Below are positions 5,538 through 11,172 of a stretch of DNA of 11,172 nt, in pieces; the first letter of the stretch is position 1, and every line of letters begins with the position of its first letter. Source of the DNA: an uncultured Oscillospiraceae bacterium (GTDB taxonomy: Bacteria; Bacillota; Clostridia; Oscillospirales; Acutalibacteraceae); assembly GCA_900543215.1 (NCBI GenBank), contig UQQR01000041.1, positions 1 to 11,172 of the forward strand, read 5' to 3'. Below the pieces are notes generated by a model. The model saw only the letters and a list, made by a program, of their open reading frames with translations. It was not told where the DNA came from and searched no databases. The position numbers and the translations under genes are program-made.

Positions 5538-7084
5538 GCTTTAACATAATGTCGGCTGTTTTGTACACGGCGAATGCCGCTGATAAGATAGGCGGCTGGT
5601 ATCCTGAACTTAAGGCTGTTTACGCAGTCATAGGCTCGGTGATTTCGGCAATGCTTATTTACAAAACAGCCTATAAAATAATAGGTCTTTTCTTTACAAG
5701 AAAATTTGAACCTGCAAAAAAGCAACATAAATATGCCGTTGTAATTGCCGCACGAAATGAGGAAAAGGTTATCGGCAACCTGCTTGACAGTATAAAAAAG
5801 CAGGATTACCCGTCGGAGCTTGTGACAGTGTTTGTGGTGGCGGATAACTGCACGGATAAAACCGCCGATATTGTACGGGGGAAGGGCGCTGTTTGCTACG
5901 AACGGTTTGACAGCGAGCATAAAACAAAGGGCTATGCCTTACAGTTCCTGTTTGACAGAATAGGCGAGGAATACGGCCGTGAATCGTTTGAGGGGTATTT
6001 TGTTTTCGACGCGGATAATCTGCTTAAGTCCGATTACATTTCCCGAATGAACGATTCGTTTGATGTAGGCGAAAAGATAATAACCTCATATCGCAACACA
6101 AAGAATTTCGACGAAAGCTGGGTTGCTTCTACATACGCGTTGCACTGGCTCAGGTCGATAAGATTTAACCACCGTGCCCGTTCGGTGTTAAGGCTTGCGA
6201 CTAACATACAGGGAACCGGCTTTCTGTTTGCAAGCGAAGTTGTAAGAGACGGCTGGAAATACACCTCCCTTACGGAGGACAGAGCGCTTACGGCGGACGC
6301 TGTCGCACAAGGCTACGCAATAACATACAACGATGCGGCGGAGTTCTACGACGAACAGCCCACAAACCTTAAAATCGCTTTAAGACAGCGGCTTCGATGG
6401 TCTAAAGGGCATCTGCTTGCCTTTGCCGAAACAGGCCCCTACCTTTTCATAAATATTTTTTGCGGCAAACACTTTTTAAAGACGCGTTGGAATAAAGATA
6501 AGAAAAAGGGACAAAAGGGATTTAGGCAATTCTGCCTTGACATTGCGGAATCGGTAAGGCACCGTGCCGCTTCTTACGATACACTTATGCAATTAACTCC
6601 GTTTTCCGTTATAAATATAGTAAAATGGCTTATTGTCCCTGTGGCGGCTTACGGCTTTTACTGCTATGCTGTGGGAATAAATGACACGGCGGTTTTCACC
6701 AAAAGCACGCTTTTAGGCTCTTTACTGAAATTTATTTTTCCTGTTAAAATAAGCTCCCGACCGGGCGTTCAGGCGCTGCTTCTCGGTATACTTGTGGCGG
6801 TTTGGTGGCGTATACTGTATAGGCTCGGCAAATATCTTGAAAATACGGTTACGGCTTTATATTTGTTTGTAATCGAGCATAAAAGGATCAAAAAACTGCC
6901 GTTTTCGAAAATTTTGCTTTATTCCCTTACCTGGCCCACCTTTGACATTATCGGAAGATATACGCAGTATGTGGCACTGTTTAAAAAGGTCACCTGGAAG
7001 CCCATTCCGCACGAAAGCCGAGTTACGATAGATGATTTGCACGAACCGTCCGATATTAAGGAAAAGCAGAAAACAACGGTATAA
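5534..7084 (+). CDS. Membrane glycosyltransferase, family 2 (processive type)
   Basis: The 516-residue protein has an N-terminal membrane helix (about 26-53). A GT-A catalytic domain follows: the nucleotide-binding start VVIAARNEEKVIGNLL, the metal-binding D159xD161, TED (247-249) and Q285-R-L-R-W289. The D, DxD, TED, QxxRW set is that of cellulose-, chitin- and hyaluronan-synthase-like enzymes, which extend and often export a polysaccharide. Three or four further helices lie in the C-terminal third (SVINIVKWLIVPVAAY, LLLGILVAVWW and others). The sugar and polymer cannot be told from sequence. Coupling to ppa is notable because making nucleotide sugars releases pyrophosphate, but that link is inference. 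A strong terminator follows. Confidence 0.9.
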   Translation: MSFNIMSAVLYTANAADKIGGWYPELKAVYAVIGSVISAMLIYKTAYKIIGLFFTRKFEPAKKQHKYAVVIAARNEEKVIGNLLDSIKKQDYPSELVTVFVVADNCTDKTADIVRGKGAVCYERFDSEHKTKGYALQFLFDRIGEEYGRESFEGYFVFDADNLLKSDYISRMNDSFDVGEKIITSYRNTKNFDESWVASTYALHWLRSIRFNHRARSVLRLATNIQGTGFLFASEVVRDGWKYTSLTEDRALTADAVAQGYAITYNDAAEFYDEQPTNLKIALRQRLRWSKGHLLAFAETGPYLFINIFCGKHFLKTRWNKDKKKGQKGFRQFCLDIAESVRHRAASYDTLMQLTPFSVINIVKWLIVPVAAYGFYCYAVGINDTAVFTKSTLLGSLLKFIFPVKISSRPGVQALLLGILVAVWWRILYRLGKYLENTVTALYLFVIEHKRIKKLPFSKILLYSLTWPTFDIIGRYTQYVALFKKVTWKPIPHESRVTIDDLHEPSDIKEKQKTTV

Positions 7085-7101
7085 AACAAAAAAGCTCCGA
7101 A

Positions 7102-7133
7102 TTGGGGCACCCTCCGTAAGGAAGGTGCCCCAA
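7102..7133. repeat. Long palindromic hairpin after the glycosyltransferase
   Basis: TTGGGGCACC (7102-7111) pairs with GGTGCCCCAA (7124-7133). One mismatch and a further TCC/GGA stem around a GTAA loop sit inside. No T run follows on the plus strand. On the minus strand a U6 run comes only 9 nt later. It looks more like an interspersed palindromic element or an mRNA 3'-end stabiliser than a plain terminator. Confidence 0.6.
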
Positions 7134-7170
7134 GGTGGCTCTTGTATCTCAATTAAATTTGTTTCTTTGA

Positions 7171-7204
7171 AACGGTGTAACCCTTGTGGTTACGCCGTTT
7201 TTTC
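7171..7204 (+). terminator. Terminator of the ppa-glycosyltransferase transcript
   Basis: A 12-bp stem (AACGGTGTAACC 7171-7182 with 7188-7199, one G-T pair) has a CTTGT loop and ends in a T run. It overlaps the stop codon of the recombinase remnant on the other strand, so it probably arrived with that element. Confidence 0.85.
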
Positions 7205-7718
7205 TTTGTTACGCTCAGCGAGGTGGTGCTGGAAGGCTTCTTCCATCTCCTCCGGTGTCAGTTCGTGGAGAATGCCCACACCACTGTAATAGATGTCCAA
7301 AAGCTGCACTCGCTTGCCGTCAAGGTATCTGGGCGCATACACCACGATTTTGTCCACGAACTCGTGGACCAGCTCCGGGGTCAGGGCTTTCAGCTCCGTG
7401 ATTTGTTTCACCTTCTGAATAAACCGCTGCAAGCTCTCAGTCTTATCCGTTTCGGTTTCCAAATAGACCTGCATCTCCGGAACAGCAGCTTTCAGCGTTT
7501 TCTGCTCCTCCTCATAAGACAGAGATAGTGTGGCGTAGCGCTCGTTAGATAAAGCCAACCATCAGATCGTCATCCTCGTTGCTTGTGTCTATGTTTTCGG
7601 TTACCGAAAGCACACGCACATCATTTTCACGAAGATAGTCTATAAACATTGCGGTCTGCGTTCTGTGCCGTCCAAGTCGGGACAGGTCTTTAACGATTAC
7701 CGCGTCAATGCTTTTACG
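7190..7718 (-). pseudogene. Large serine recombinase remnant (catalytic fragment joined to C-terminus)
   Basis: Two frames on the minus strand belong to one family. From about 7718 to 7545 the frame reads KSIDAVIVKDLSRLGR ... DYLRENDVRVLSVTENIDT, the middle of a resolvase catalytic domain. The N-terminal part with the catalytic serine is missing. The second frame, 7558-7190, reads NERYATLSLSYEEEQKTL ... ELVHEFVDKIVVYAPR ... IYYSGVGILHEL, the C-terminal zinc/coiled-coil region (DUF4368-like) of TndX-type recombinases. The recombinase domain between them is absent and the frame shifts at the join near 7550. This gene cannot make an active enzyme. It looks GC-richer than the flanking genes, in keeping with a transferred element. 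Confidence 0.85.
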
Positions 7719-7756
7719 GTGTAGCCTGTGTTGCGCTCCACGCGGAATACTGCCAT
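7697..7756 (-). pseudogene. 5' stub of an element replication (replisome-organiser-like) gene
   Basis: ATG 7756 follows a good AAAGGAGTG site (7773-7765) and reads MAVFRVERNTGYTV, then 5 codons and TAA. This resembles the start MAVFRVEKTRDYTVMSN of helix-turn-helix replication proteins in Clostridia conjugative elements. After 14 residues the DNA switches to serine recombinase sequence near 7716, so a deletion fused the two genes. The family call rests on 14 residues and remembered consensus. Confidence 0.55.
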
Positions 7757-7781
7757 AGCTTCATCACTCCTTTGCTTTGGA

Positions 7782-7899
7782 TTTGTTACGCAGTAGAACG
7801 GCGATTTTGAGGGAAAAGGTATAAACCCCTTGCCCTGTCAAAATTGCTTCCGCAAAGCCGCTTGTAGCAAGGCTTTTTCTGCCCCTACTGCGTAACAAA
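7782..7899. repeat. 15-bp inverted repeat around a folded block
   Basis: TTTGTTACGCAGTAG (7782-7796) is repeated perfectly inverted at 7885-7899. Between them are a long imperfect hairpin (GCGATTTTGA at about 7802-7811 with TCAAAATTGC near 7840-7850, with GGG/CCC and AAGG/CCTT inside) and a smaller stem AAAGC/GCTTT around 7855-7877. It lies upstream of the replication-gene stub and could be its leader or an origin-of-transfer/replication region. Confidence 0.6.
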
Positions 7900-7906
7900 G
7901 GGCATG

Positions 7907-7955
7907 AAAAAAGCGGCGTTCCTGTTCTTCCGTGTGGAAGTGGGAAACGCCGCTT
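7907..7955 (-). terminator. Minus-strand terminator at the edge of the scar
   Basis: AAGCGGCGTT (7911-7920) pairs perfectly with AACGCCGCTT (7946-7955), with an inner CTTCC/GGAAG stem. On the minus strand six U follow (complement of 7907-7912). It would stop transcripts coming from the right. Confidence 0.75.
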
Positions 7956-8215
7956 GTGCGGTGCAATATAAAATTTTCGGTTTGTTCTGTTATGCCGTAT
8001 GGTCTTATCCGTAGAAACTTATAAGCGTACTATTTATCAGTAAAAATTGCATTGGACTCCGATTTTGAACTATCAATCTACGCCCATTTCTACGCCCAAA
8101 TGGCATTAAATTATGTGATTTTACATGGAGCTTTATGCTTTTGCTTTTTTAAGAAACCTTGCAACCATGCGGTTTTACGGACTTTTATGGAGGTACATGG
8201 ATTTATGAAAAAAGG
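7956..8215. other. Gene-free stretch between element scar and ATPase cluster
   Basis: I see no convincing coding region or RNA gene here. It holds the tandem repeat at 8077-8100. There is also an imperfect pair, ACATGGA-GC-TTTATG (8123-8137) and ACATGGA-TTTATG (8195-8207), which may mark an old integration junction. Confidence 0.5.
8077..8100. repeat. Two 10-bp direct repeats with 12-bp period
   Basis: TCTACGCCCA occurs at 8077-8086 and 8089-8098. The 12-bp spacing equals that of the repeats beside the tRNA-Gln integrase (2716-2736), although the sequence differs. It is likely the arm-site remnant of another tyrosine-integrase element whose integrase is gone. Confidence 0.5.
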
Positions 8216-8329
8216 CTAATTTATTACAATTCCTAATTTGGTTTTAAGCTCGGAAATTTCTCTTTTTAAATTTTTGTTTTCTTCGGCAAGAATGTTATTT
8301 TGCCTTAATAATTCACTATATGTCAGCAT
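8216..8329 (-). CDS. 37-residue leucine-zipper microprotein
   Basis: ATG 8329 lies 14 bp inside the end of the ATPase gene in another frame, so translation is probably coupled; I see no good separate ribosome site. The product starts MLTYSELLRQNNILAEEN. It has Leu at 7, 14, 21 and 28, exactly seven apart. Tyr4, Asn11, Asn18, Ile25 and Leu32 fill the other core position. Asn in that position is typical of parallel two-stranded coiled coils. The rest is rich in Glu and Lys. It could pair with itself, with the ATPase or with another zipper. I do not recognise a family. A chance ORF is possible, but the heptad regularity speaks against it. Confidence 0.5.
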   Translation of the reverse strand: MLTYSELLRQNNILAEENKNLKREISELKTKLGIVIN

Positions 8330-9527
8330 AATTCACATTCTTCAATAACCAATCCGCAATATCGATAATTTTTACGCCCTCGTACTGGTACTCGTCGTGT
8401 CGAGTTCTGGCAATGAGAATTTTTGGATATGCATCGCCTATCTTTAAAAGCGGTGATACCTCACGCTCAAATGTTTTTTCATCGCTTATATTGTCGGAAA
8501 CTTGGATGTATATCTTTTCGTTACGTTTTACGGCAACAAAATCAATTTCCTTTTTATACAGTACTCCGACATATACCTCATAACCCATGCGCAAAAGTTC
8601 AACGGCAACAATATTTTCAAGCACTCTGCCGTAATCCATATTTTTTGTTCCGAGTTTGGCATAACGGAAAGTATGATCGCTTAAATAATACTTTTTATTG
8701 CTTGATAGATACTTTTTGCCCTTTATATCGTATCTGCGCACCATATAAAACACAAATGCATTGCAAAGATACTGCTTATATGAGCCGACCGTATTATGGT
8801 TTACTTTTTCATTTGCGCTACTTAAAGCTTTTGTGATATTAGTGGACGAAGAAAGATTCGATATATTATCCATTAAAAAATCAACTATGCGATCCATCAA
8901 TTGTATATTGCGGATTTTATATTTGCGGCGAATATCCCTGACGATAAGGGTATTAAAAACATCTGAAATATAATCGTACTTGGCTTCGTTATCTTTGTAA
9001 AGATACGAGCCTGCCATTCCGCCCTCAAGCATATATTCATCAAATGCGGAATATTTGTCCGAATATTCAAAATACTGCATATACTCCCCAAAAGAAAACG
9101 GAAACACTTTAATTTCAAAGGTTCGCCCGGTAAACAGCGTCGCAAGGTCTGAGCTTAACAGGAAAGCATTTGAACCCGTGATATAAATATCGTATTTTTC
9201 AGACGCATGCAGACCGTTAATCGCTCTTTCAAAGTCTTCGCACATCTGCACCTCGTCTATAAAAACAAAGTTTCTACCGGATTCAATGTAATGCGAATTA
9301 ACATAATCGTAAAGCGAGCGGAAATCAAGCAAATTATCATATTCGGGAAGATTGTAATTGATATGAATAACATTGCTGTCTGCAATATTATTTCTTACAT
9401 AGCCCATAAACGCTTCCAAGAGCTTCGACTTTCCGCTGCGACGAACGCCTGTTATTACTTTTATGTCCGGAGTTCCGATAACGTTTATCAGTTTATTCAA
9501 ATAATAAGCACGTTTTATAAGTTTCAA
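8316..9527 (-). CDS. AAA_14 / DUF4143 ATPase
   Basis: The 403-residue protein has Walker A GVRRSGKS (27-34), Walker B VFIDEVQ (about 88-94), a sensor-like ITGSNAFLLS, and the following FPFSFGEYMQYF typical of this family. The C-terminal DUF4143 part contains LENIVAVELLRMGYEVYVG...KKEIDFVAVKRNEKIYIQVS, which resembles a PD-(D/E)xK nuclease fold (Asp329) but has QVS where the catalytic ExK would be. Such genes are widespread in accessory DNA, and their biological role is poorly known. TTG 9527 with AGAGGTGG (9540-9533) is preferred over the upstream ATG 9575, which would lie inside the promoter. The microprotein gene overlaps its stop. Confidence 0.88.
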   Translation of the reverse strand: MKLIKRAYYLNKLINVIGTPDIKVITGVRRSGKSKLLEAFMGYVRNNIADSNVIHINYNLPEYDNLLDFRSLYDYVNSHYIESGRNFVFIDEVQMCEDFERAINGLHASEKYDIYITGSNAFLLSSDLATLFTGRTFEIKVFPFSFGEYMQYFEYSDKYSAFDEYMLEGGMAGSYLYKDNEAKYDYISDVFNTLIVRDIRRKYKIRNIQLMDRIVDFLMDNISNLSSSTNITKALSSANEKVNHNTVGSYKQYLCNAFVFYMVRRYDIKGKKYLSSNKKYYLSDHTFRYAKLGTKNMDYGRVLENIVAVELLRMGYEVYVGVLYKKEIDFVAVKRNEKIYIQVSDNISDEKTFEREVSPLLKIGDAYPKILIARTRHDEYQYEGVKIIDIADWLLKNVNYADI

Positions 9528-9546
9528 AGCAACCACCTCTAAAACT

Positions 9547-9575
9547 ATTATACCCAATATATTTACCAAAATCAA
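9547..9575 (-). promoter_or_regulatory. Promoter of the DUF4143 ATPase
   Basis: Minus-strand TTGATT (9575-9570), a 17-nt spacer and TATAAT (9552-9547) precede the TTG start by about 20 bp, which supports the shorter start at 9527. Confidence 0.75.
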
Positions 9576-9597
9576 TTATTTTTTAATTTTGGTAAAT
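9561..9597. repeat. Perfect 12-bp inverted repeat over the ATPase -35 region (operator candidate)
   Basis: ATTTACCAAAAT (9561-9572) and ATTTTGGTAAAT (9586-9597) are exact reverse complements separated by 13 A/T-rich bases. The left arm covers half of the -35 box and part of the spacer. Two half-sites about 25 bp apart centre to centre would suit a dimeric repressor. An RNA hairpin is unlikely because the site lies upstream of the transcript. Confidence 0.55.
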
Positions 9598-9647
9598 AGA
9601 AAGTCAGAGTTCTGTTTACTGTTTTTGCATAAAAATCAAATGCGCTG

Positions 9648-9676
9648 TTGCATTTTACGATAAATTAGGATATAAT
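9648..9676 (+). promoter_or_regulatory. Promoter of the antitoxin gene
   Basis: TTGCAT (9648-9653), a 17-nt spacer and TATAAT (9671-9676) lie 28 bp before the chosen start. Confidence 0.7.
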
Positions 9677-9704
9677 ACTTACAGCAGAAAGGACGATGGC
9701 TTTT

Positions 9705-10007
9705 ATGCCGAATATTAAACCCGTATCGGATTTAAGAAATTATAATGAGGTTTTGTGTGATATTTCCGTAGGTGAACCTGTGTTTCTCACCAAAAACGGC
9801 AGAGGAAAATATCCTATTGTTGATATGGAAGAATATGAAAAAACTCAGGCTATAATAAAGCTAATGAGTGTGCTTTCAAAGGGAGAACAATCAGGAAAAG
9901 AAAACGGTTGGACTTATATCAACGAAATTGAAAACCTTTTGGGGCCTCTAATGGCTGAAATAAAATTTTCACCTGAGACAATAAAAGATTTACAGCAAAT
10001 TAAATAA
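9705..10007 (+). CDS. Phd/YefM-family antitoxin carrying a short toxin-derived tail
   Basis: The product begins MPNIKPVSDLRNYNEVL and continues EPVFLTKNGRGKYPIVDMEEYEK, the conserved DNA-binding half of Phd/YefM antitoxins, which repress their own operon and neutralise a RelE/ParE toxin. ATG 9705 is preferred over ATG 9696, because AGGA (9690-9693) is well spaced from 9705 and homologues start MPNIKPVS. The toxin-binding part runs to about residue 82. With no stop, the frame then reads MAEIKFSPETIKDLQQIK, the usual start of the partner toxin, and ends. So the antitoxin probably still works, with an 18-residue tail. Confidence 0.85.
   Translation: MPNIKPVSDLRNYNEVLCDISVGEPVFLTKNGRGKYPIVDMEEYEKTQAIIKLMSVLSKGEQSGKENGWTYINEIENLLGPLMAEIKFSPETIKDLQQIK
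9951..10007 (+). pseudogene. Truncated RelE/ParE-type toxin start
   Basis: ATG 9951, preceded by GGGG 5 nt upstream, begins 18 residues typical of the first helix of RelE/ParE toxins. It then meets TAA at 10005. Another in-frame TAA follows at 10014, and I cannot recognise the rest of a toxin downstream. No active toxin can be made. Confidence 0.6.
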
Positions 10008-10079
10008 TACGAACTTTAAATTTATGATGAATTTAGTATTAGATTAGGCATGGAAAGGCAAGTAAAATACGTTGCAAAA

Positions 10080-10140
10080 CCAAAAAGCAACTATAATCAG
10101 TTGCTTTTGGTAAGAGCAATTATTATTACTTGCTTTTTTT
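10080..10140 (+). terminator. Terminator region after the antitoxin remnant
   Basis: One hairpin pairs 10080-10092 with 10099-10110 (one bulged A). A second, weaker stem pairs AGAGCAA (10113-10119) with TTGCTTT (10130-10136) and ends in seven T (10134-10140). It separates the antitoxin from the SatD gene. Confidence 0.65.
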
Positions 10141-10158
10141 AAAGTCTTTTGTTATAAT
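10130..10158 (+). promoter_or_regulatory. Promoter of the SatD-DUF3307 operon
   Basis: TTGCTT (10130-10135), a 17-nt spacer and TATAAT (10153-10158). The -35 lies within the terminator arm. AAGGAG at 10175-10180 is the ribosome site. Confidence 0.65.
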
Positions 10159-10190
10159 AAGCACAACCAATTACAAGGAGATAACGCAAT

Positions 10191-11039
10191 ATGAAATATG
10201 CTGCTGTAATGTTTGATATCGTAGAATCAAGGCGTTATAATGATAGATATGATGTTCAAAATGTTTTAATGGAAAGCATTATGTATTTGAACCATGTATA
10301 TGGTTATGCAATTAAAAAAGAAGTAGTATCAAGTGCGGGAGATGAATTTCAAGGCTTATTTATGAATCTTCAAACTGCATTTTTGTATATCAGAAAATTA
10401 CAACTTTTGATTTATCCGATAAAAATACGCTGCGGGATAGGATATGGCGCAATTAAATACTATGACAAAGAATGGGAATCGTCTGCCTTGGACGGAGAAA
10501 CATTTTATTTGTGCCGGGATGCAATTAATTCTATCCAAAAAAAGAAAAGCAATGCCGTATGTTTTAATACTGTTTCAAAATACGATAAATATTTAAATAT
10601 GTTTTGTATGGCTGACGCTGAAATAAAATCAAAACAATCTCAAATGGTACGATTAATTGAACTTATTGCCGACATAATTTCTCCTATAACACCAACAGAA
10701 GAAAATATGAATTTCTACGATTTTATTTTAAAGAACAGAATTAAATTAATACAACGGGAACGTTGGAATAATGTGATTGGTAAATTCAGAGAAAGGGAAA
10801 CTTTTGATATCAATCTTGAACAACTCATAATGATTAAAAAAATGATGGATGCAAAAATTTCTTATGAAAACACATTTTATATGGAAGACTTCTGGATGCA
10901 CGGAATGTCCACTTATATTGCGCAAATAATTAATACCACACGTCAGAATGTTGATAGATATGTGTCATTAGGAAGAATCAAGGAAAGCAGAACTATGGAT
11001 AGGGCAATCTATGAATTGTTAGGAGAAGAAATATGGTAA
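10191..11039 (+). CDS. SatD-family protein with nucleotidyl-cyclase-like motifs and C-terminal HTH
   Basis: The 282-residue protein matches the SatD family: a start of the MFDIVESRR type, SAGDEFQGLF, PIKIRCGIGYGAI, and DGETFYLCRDAINS. Asp9, Asp51-Glu52 (GDEF), Arg80-Cys-Gly-Ile-Gly and Arg109-Asp-Ala lie in the same order as in class III nucleotidyl cyclases (D-I-x-x-S/T, GD-E-F, R-x-GI-x-x-G, x-x-x-R-A). The resemblance is my inference and activity is untested. A helical middle follows. Residues about 236-275 contain a helix-turn-helix (STYIAQIINTTRQNVDRYVSLG). The family name comes from the sat operon of Streptococcus mutans; its biochemical role is not established to my knowledge. The gene overlaps the DUF3307 start by 7 bp. 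Confidence 0.82.
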   Translation: MKYAAVMFDIVESRRYNDRYDVQNVLMESIMYLNHVYGYAIKKEVVSSAGDEFQGLFMNLQTAFLYIRKLQLLIYPIKIRCGIGYGAIKYYDKEWESSALDGETFYLCRDAINSIQKKKSNAVCFNTVSKYDKYLNMFCMADAEIKSKQSQMVRLIELIADIISPITPTEENMNFYDFILKNRIKLIQRERWNNVIGKFRERETFDINLEQLIMIKKMMDAKISYENTFYMEDFWMHGMSTYIAQIINTTRQNVDRYVSLGRIKESRTMDRAIYELLGEEIW

Positions 11040-11118
11040 ATTTTATAATTTTAATGATTTTGCACTTGATGGGAGATTTTTATTTACAGACAGAAAAAGT
11101 TGCTAAGTGCAAAAATGC
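11033..11118 (+). pseudogene. DUF3307 membrane-protein gene, cut after 28 codons
   Basis: ATG 11033 overlaps the SatD stop in another frame and reads MVNFIILMILHLMGDFYLQT followed by EKVAKCKNA. The HL-x-GDF-x-LQT segment is the hallmark of DUF3307, a small family of predicted multi-helix membrane proteins often adjacent to SatD. From about codon 29 the reading becomes unlike the family (RPSQILCKPP), at the point where an IS-like terminus begins. The frame stays open to the window end but encodes the IS end, not the protein. The remainder should lie beyond the IS. Confidence 0.7.
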
Positions 11119-11172
11119 GAGACCATCCCAAATATTGTGTAAACCTCCAATGTGGTGTAAAATAGAAAGAAC
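11119..11172 (+). mobile_element. Terminus of an IS256-family insertion sequence (partial)
   Basis: From GAGACCATCCC (11119-11129) the DNA reads on to TTGTGTAAACC (11135-11145), then a related GGTGTAAAA. IS256-family ends have a GTCC...TTGTGTAAA pattern with repeated TGTAAA boxes. The eight bases before it (AAAAATGC, 11111-11118) would be the expected length of target duplication. Only one end is in the window, so neither the transposase nor the duplication can be confirmed. Confidence 0.55.

Larger units (their letters stand above)
7190..7899 (-). mobile_element. Scar of a decayed conjugative element
   Basis: The serine recombinase fragments, the replication-gene stub and its leader are parts that normally lie kilobases apart in such elements. 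Here they are compressed into 0.7 kb by at least two internal deletions (near 7716 and 7550). The left limit should lie between the glycosyltransferase stop (7084) and 7190. Confidence 0.7.

Noticed and set aside
5507..5920. 137-residue minus-strand ORF
   Set aside because: It is antisense to the start of the glycosyltransferase, whose catalytic motifs confirm the plus-strand gene.
7184..7528. Plus-strand ORFs over the recombinase remnant
   Set aside because: The minus strand gives clear serine recombinase C-terminal sequence; the plus frames are mirror reading of it.
10017..10139. Continuation of a toxin after the stops (reading IYDEFSIRLGMER)
   Set aside because: It is in the same frame but follows two stops, and I cannot match it to RelE/ParE sequence with confidence.
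1..11172. CRISPR arrays
   Set aside because: Only two-copy short tandem repeats occur; there are no regularly spaced repeats of 25-40 bp and no cas genes.

Overview
The window looks like a low-GC Bacillota genome, most likely a gut-type Clostridia (Ruminococcaceae/Oscillospiraceae-like). The reasons are AGGAGG-type ribosome binding sites, frequent TTG starts, near-consensus TTGACA/TATAAT promoters, U-tract hairpin terminators, and families typical of such genomes. This assignment is inferred from style, not from a marker gene.

Region 1 (1-2791) is the integration end of a mobile element sitting in the 3' end of a tRNA-Gln gene. It carries a primase-type zinc-finger protein whose 5' end is broken or frameshifted. 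A consensus promoter follows, with a structured 250-nt leader that contains an attenuator-like terminator. Then come a small excisionase-like HTH protein, a short N-terminal integrase reading frame, and a tyrosine integrase in another frame. A 9-bp direct repeat with 12-bp period lies between the integrase terminator and the tRNA.

Region 2 (2792-7084) is ordinary chromosome: tRNA-Gln(CUG) with its own promoter and terminator, an ABC-F ATPase, soluble inorganic pyrophosphatase (ppa), and a processive family-2 glycosyltransferase overlapping ppa by ATGA.

Region 3 (7085-8215) is a scar of former conjugative-element DNA: a serine recombinase missing its N-terminus and middle, a 19-codon stub of a replication protein, a 15-bp inverted repeat around a structured block, a terminator, and another 12-bp-period direct repeat like the one beside the tRNA integrase. 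The recombinase part looks GC-richer than its surroundings.

Region 4 (8216-11172) is an accessory or defence-like cluster. On the minus strand is an AAA_14/DUF4143 ATPase, overlapped at its 3' end by a 37-residue leucine-zipper microprotein, with a perfect 12-bp inverted repeat at its promoter. On the plus strand is a Phd/YefM antitoxin fused in frame to the first 18 residues of a ParE/RelE-like toxin that then stops. Last comes a SatD-family protein whose motif order resembles class III nucleotidyl cyclases. It overlaps the start of a DUF3307 membrane-protein gene, which appears cut after 28-29 codons by an IS256-type end. The SatD-DUF3307 pair is the best candidate for a little-described system: a putative nucleotide-cyclase-like protein coupled to a putative membrane partner.
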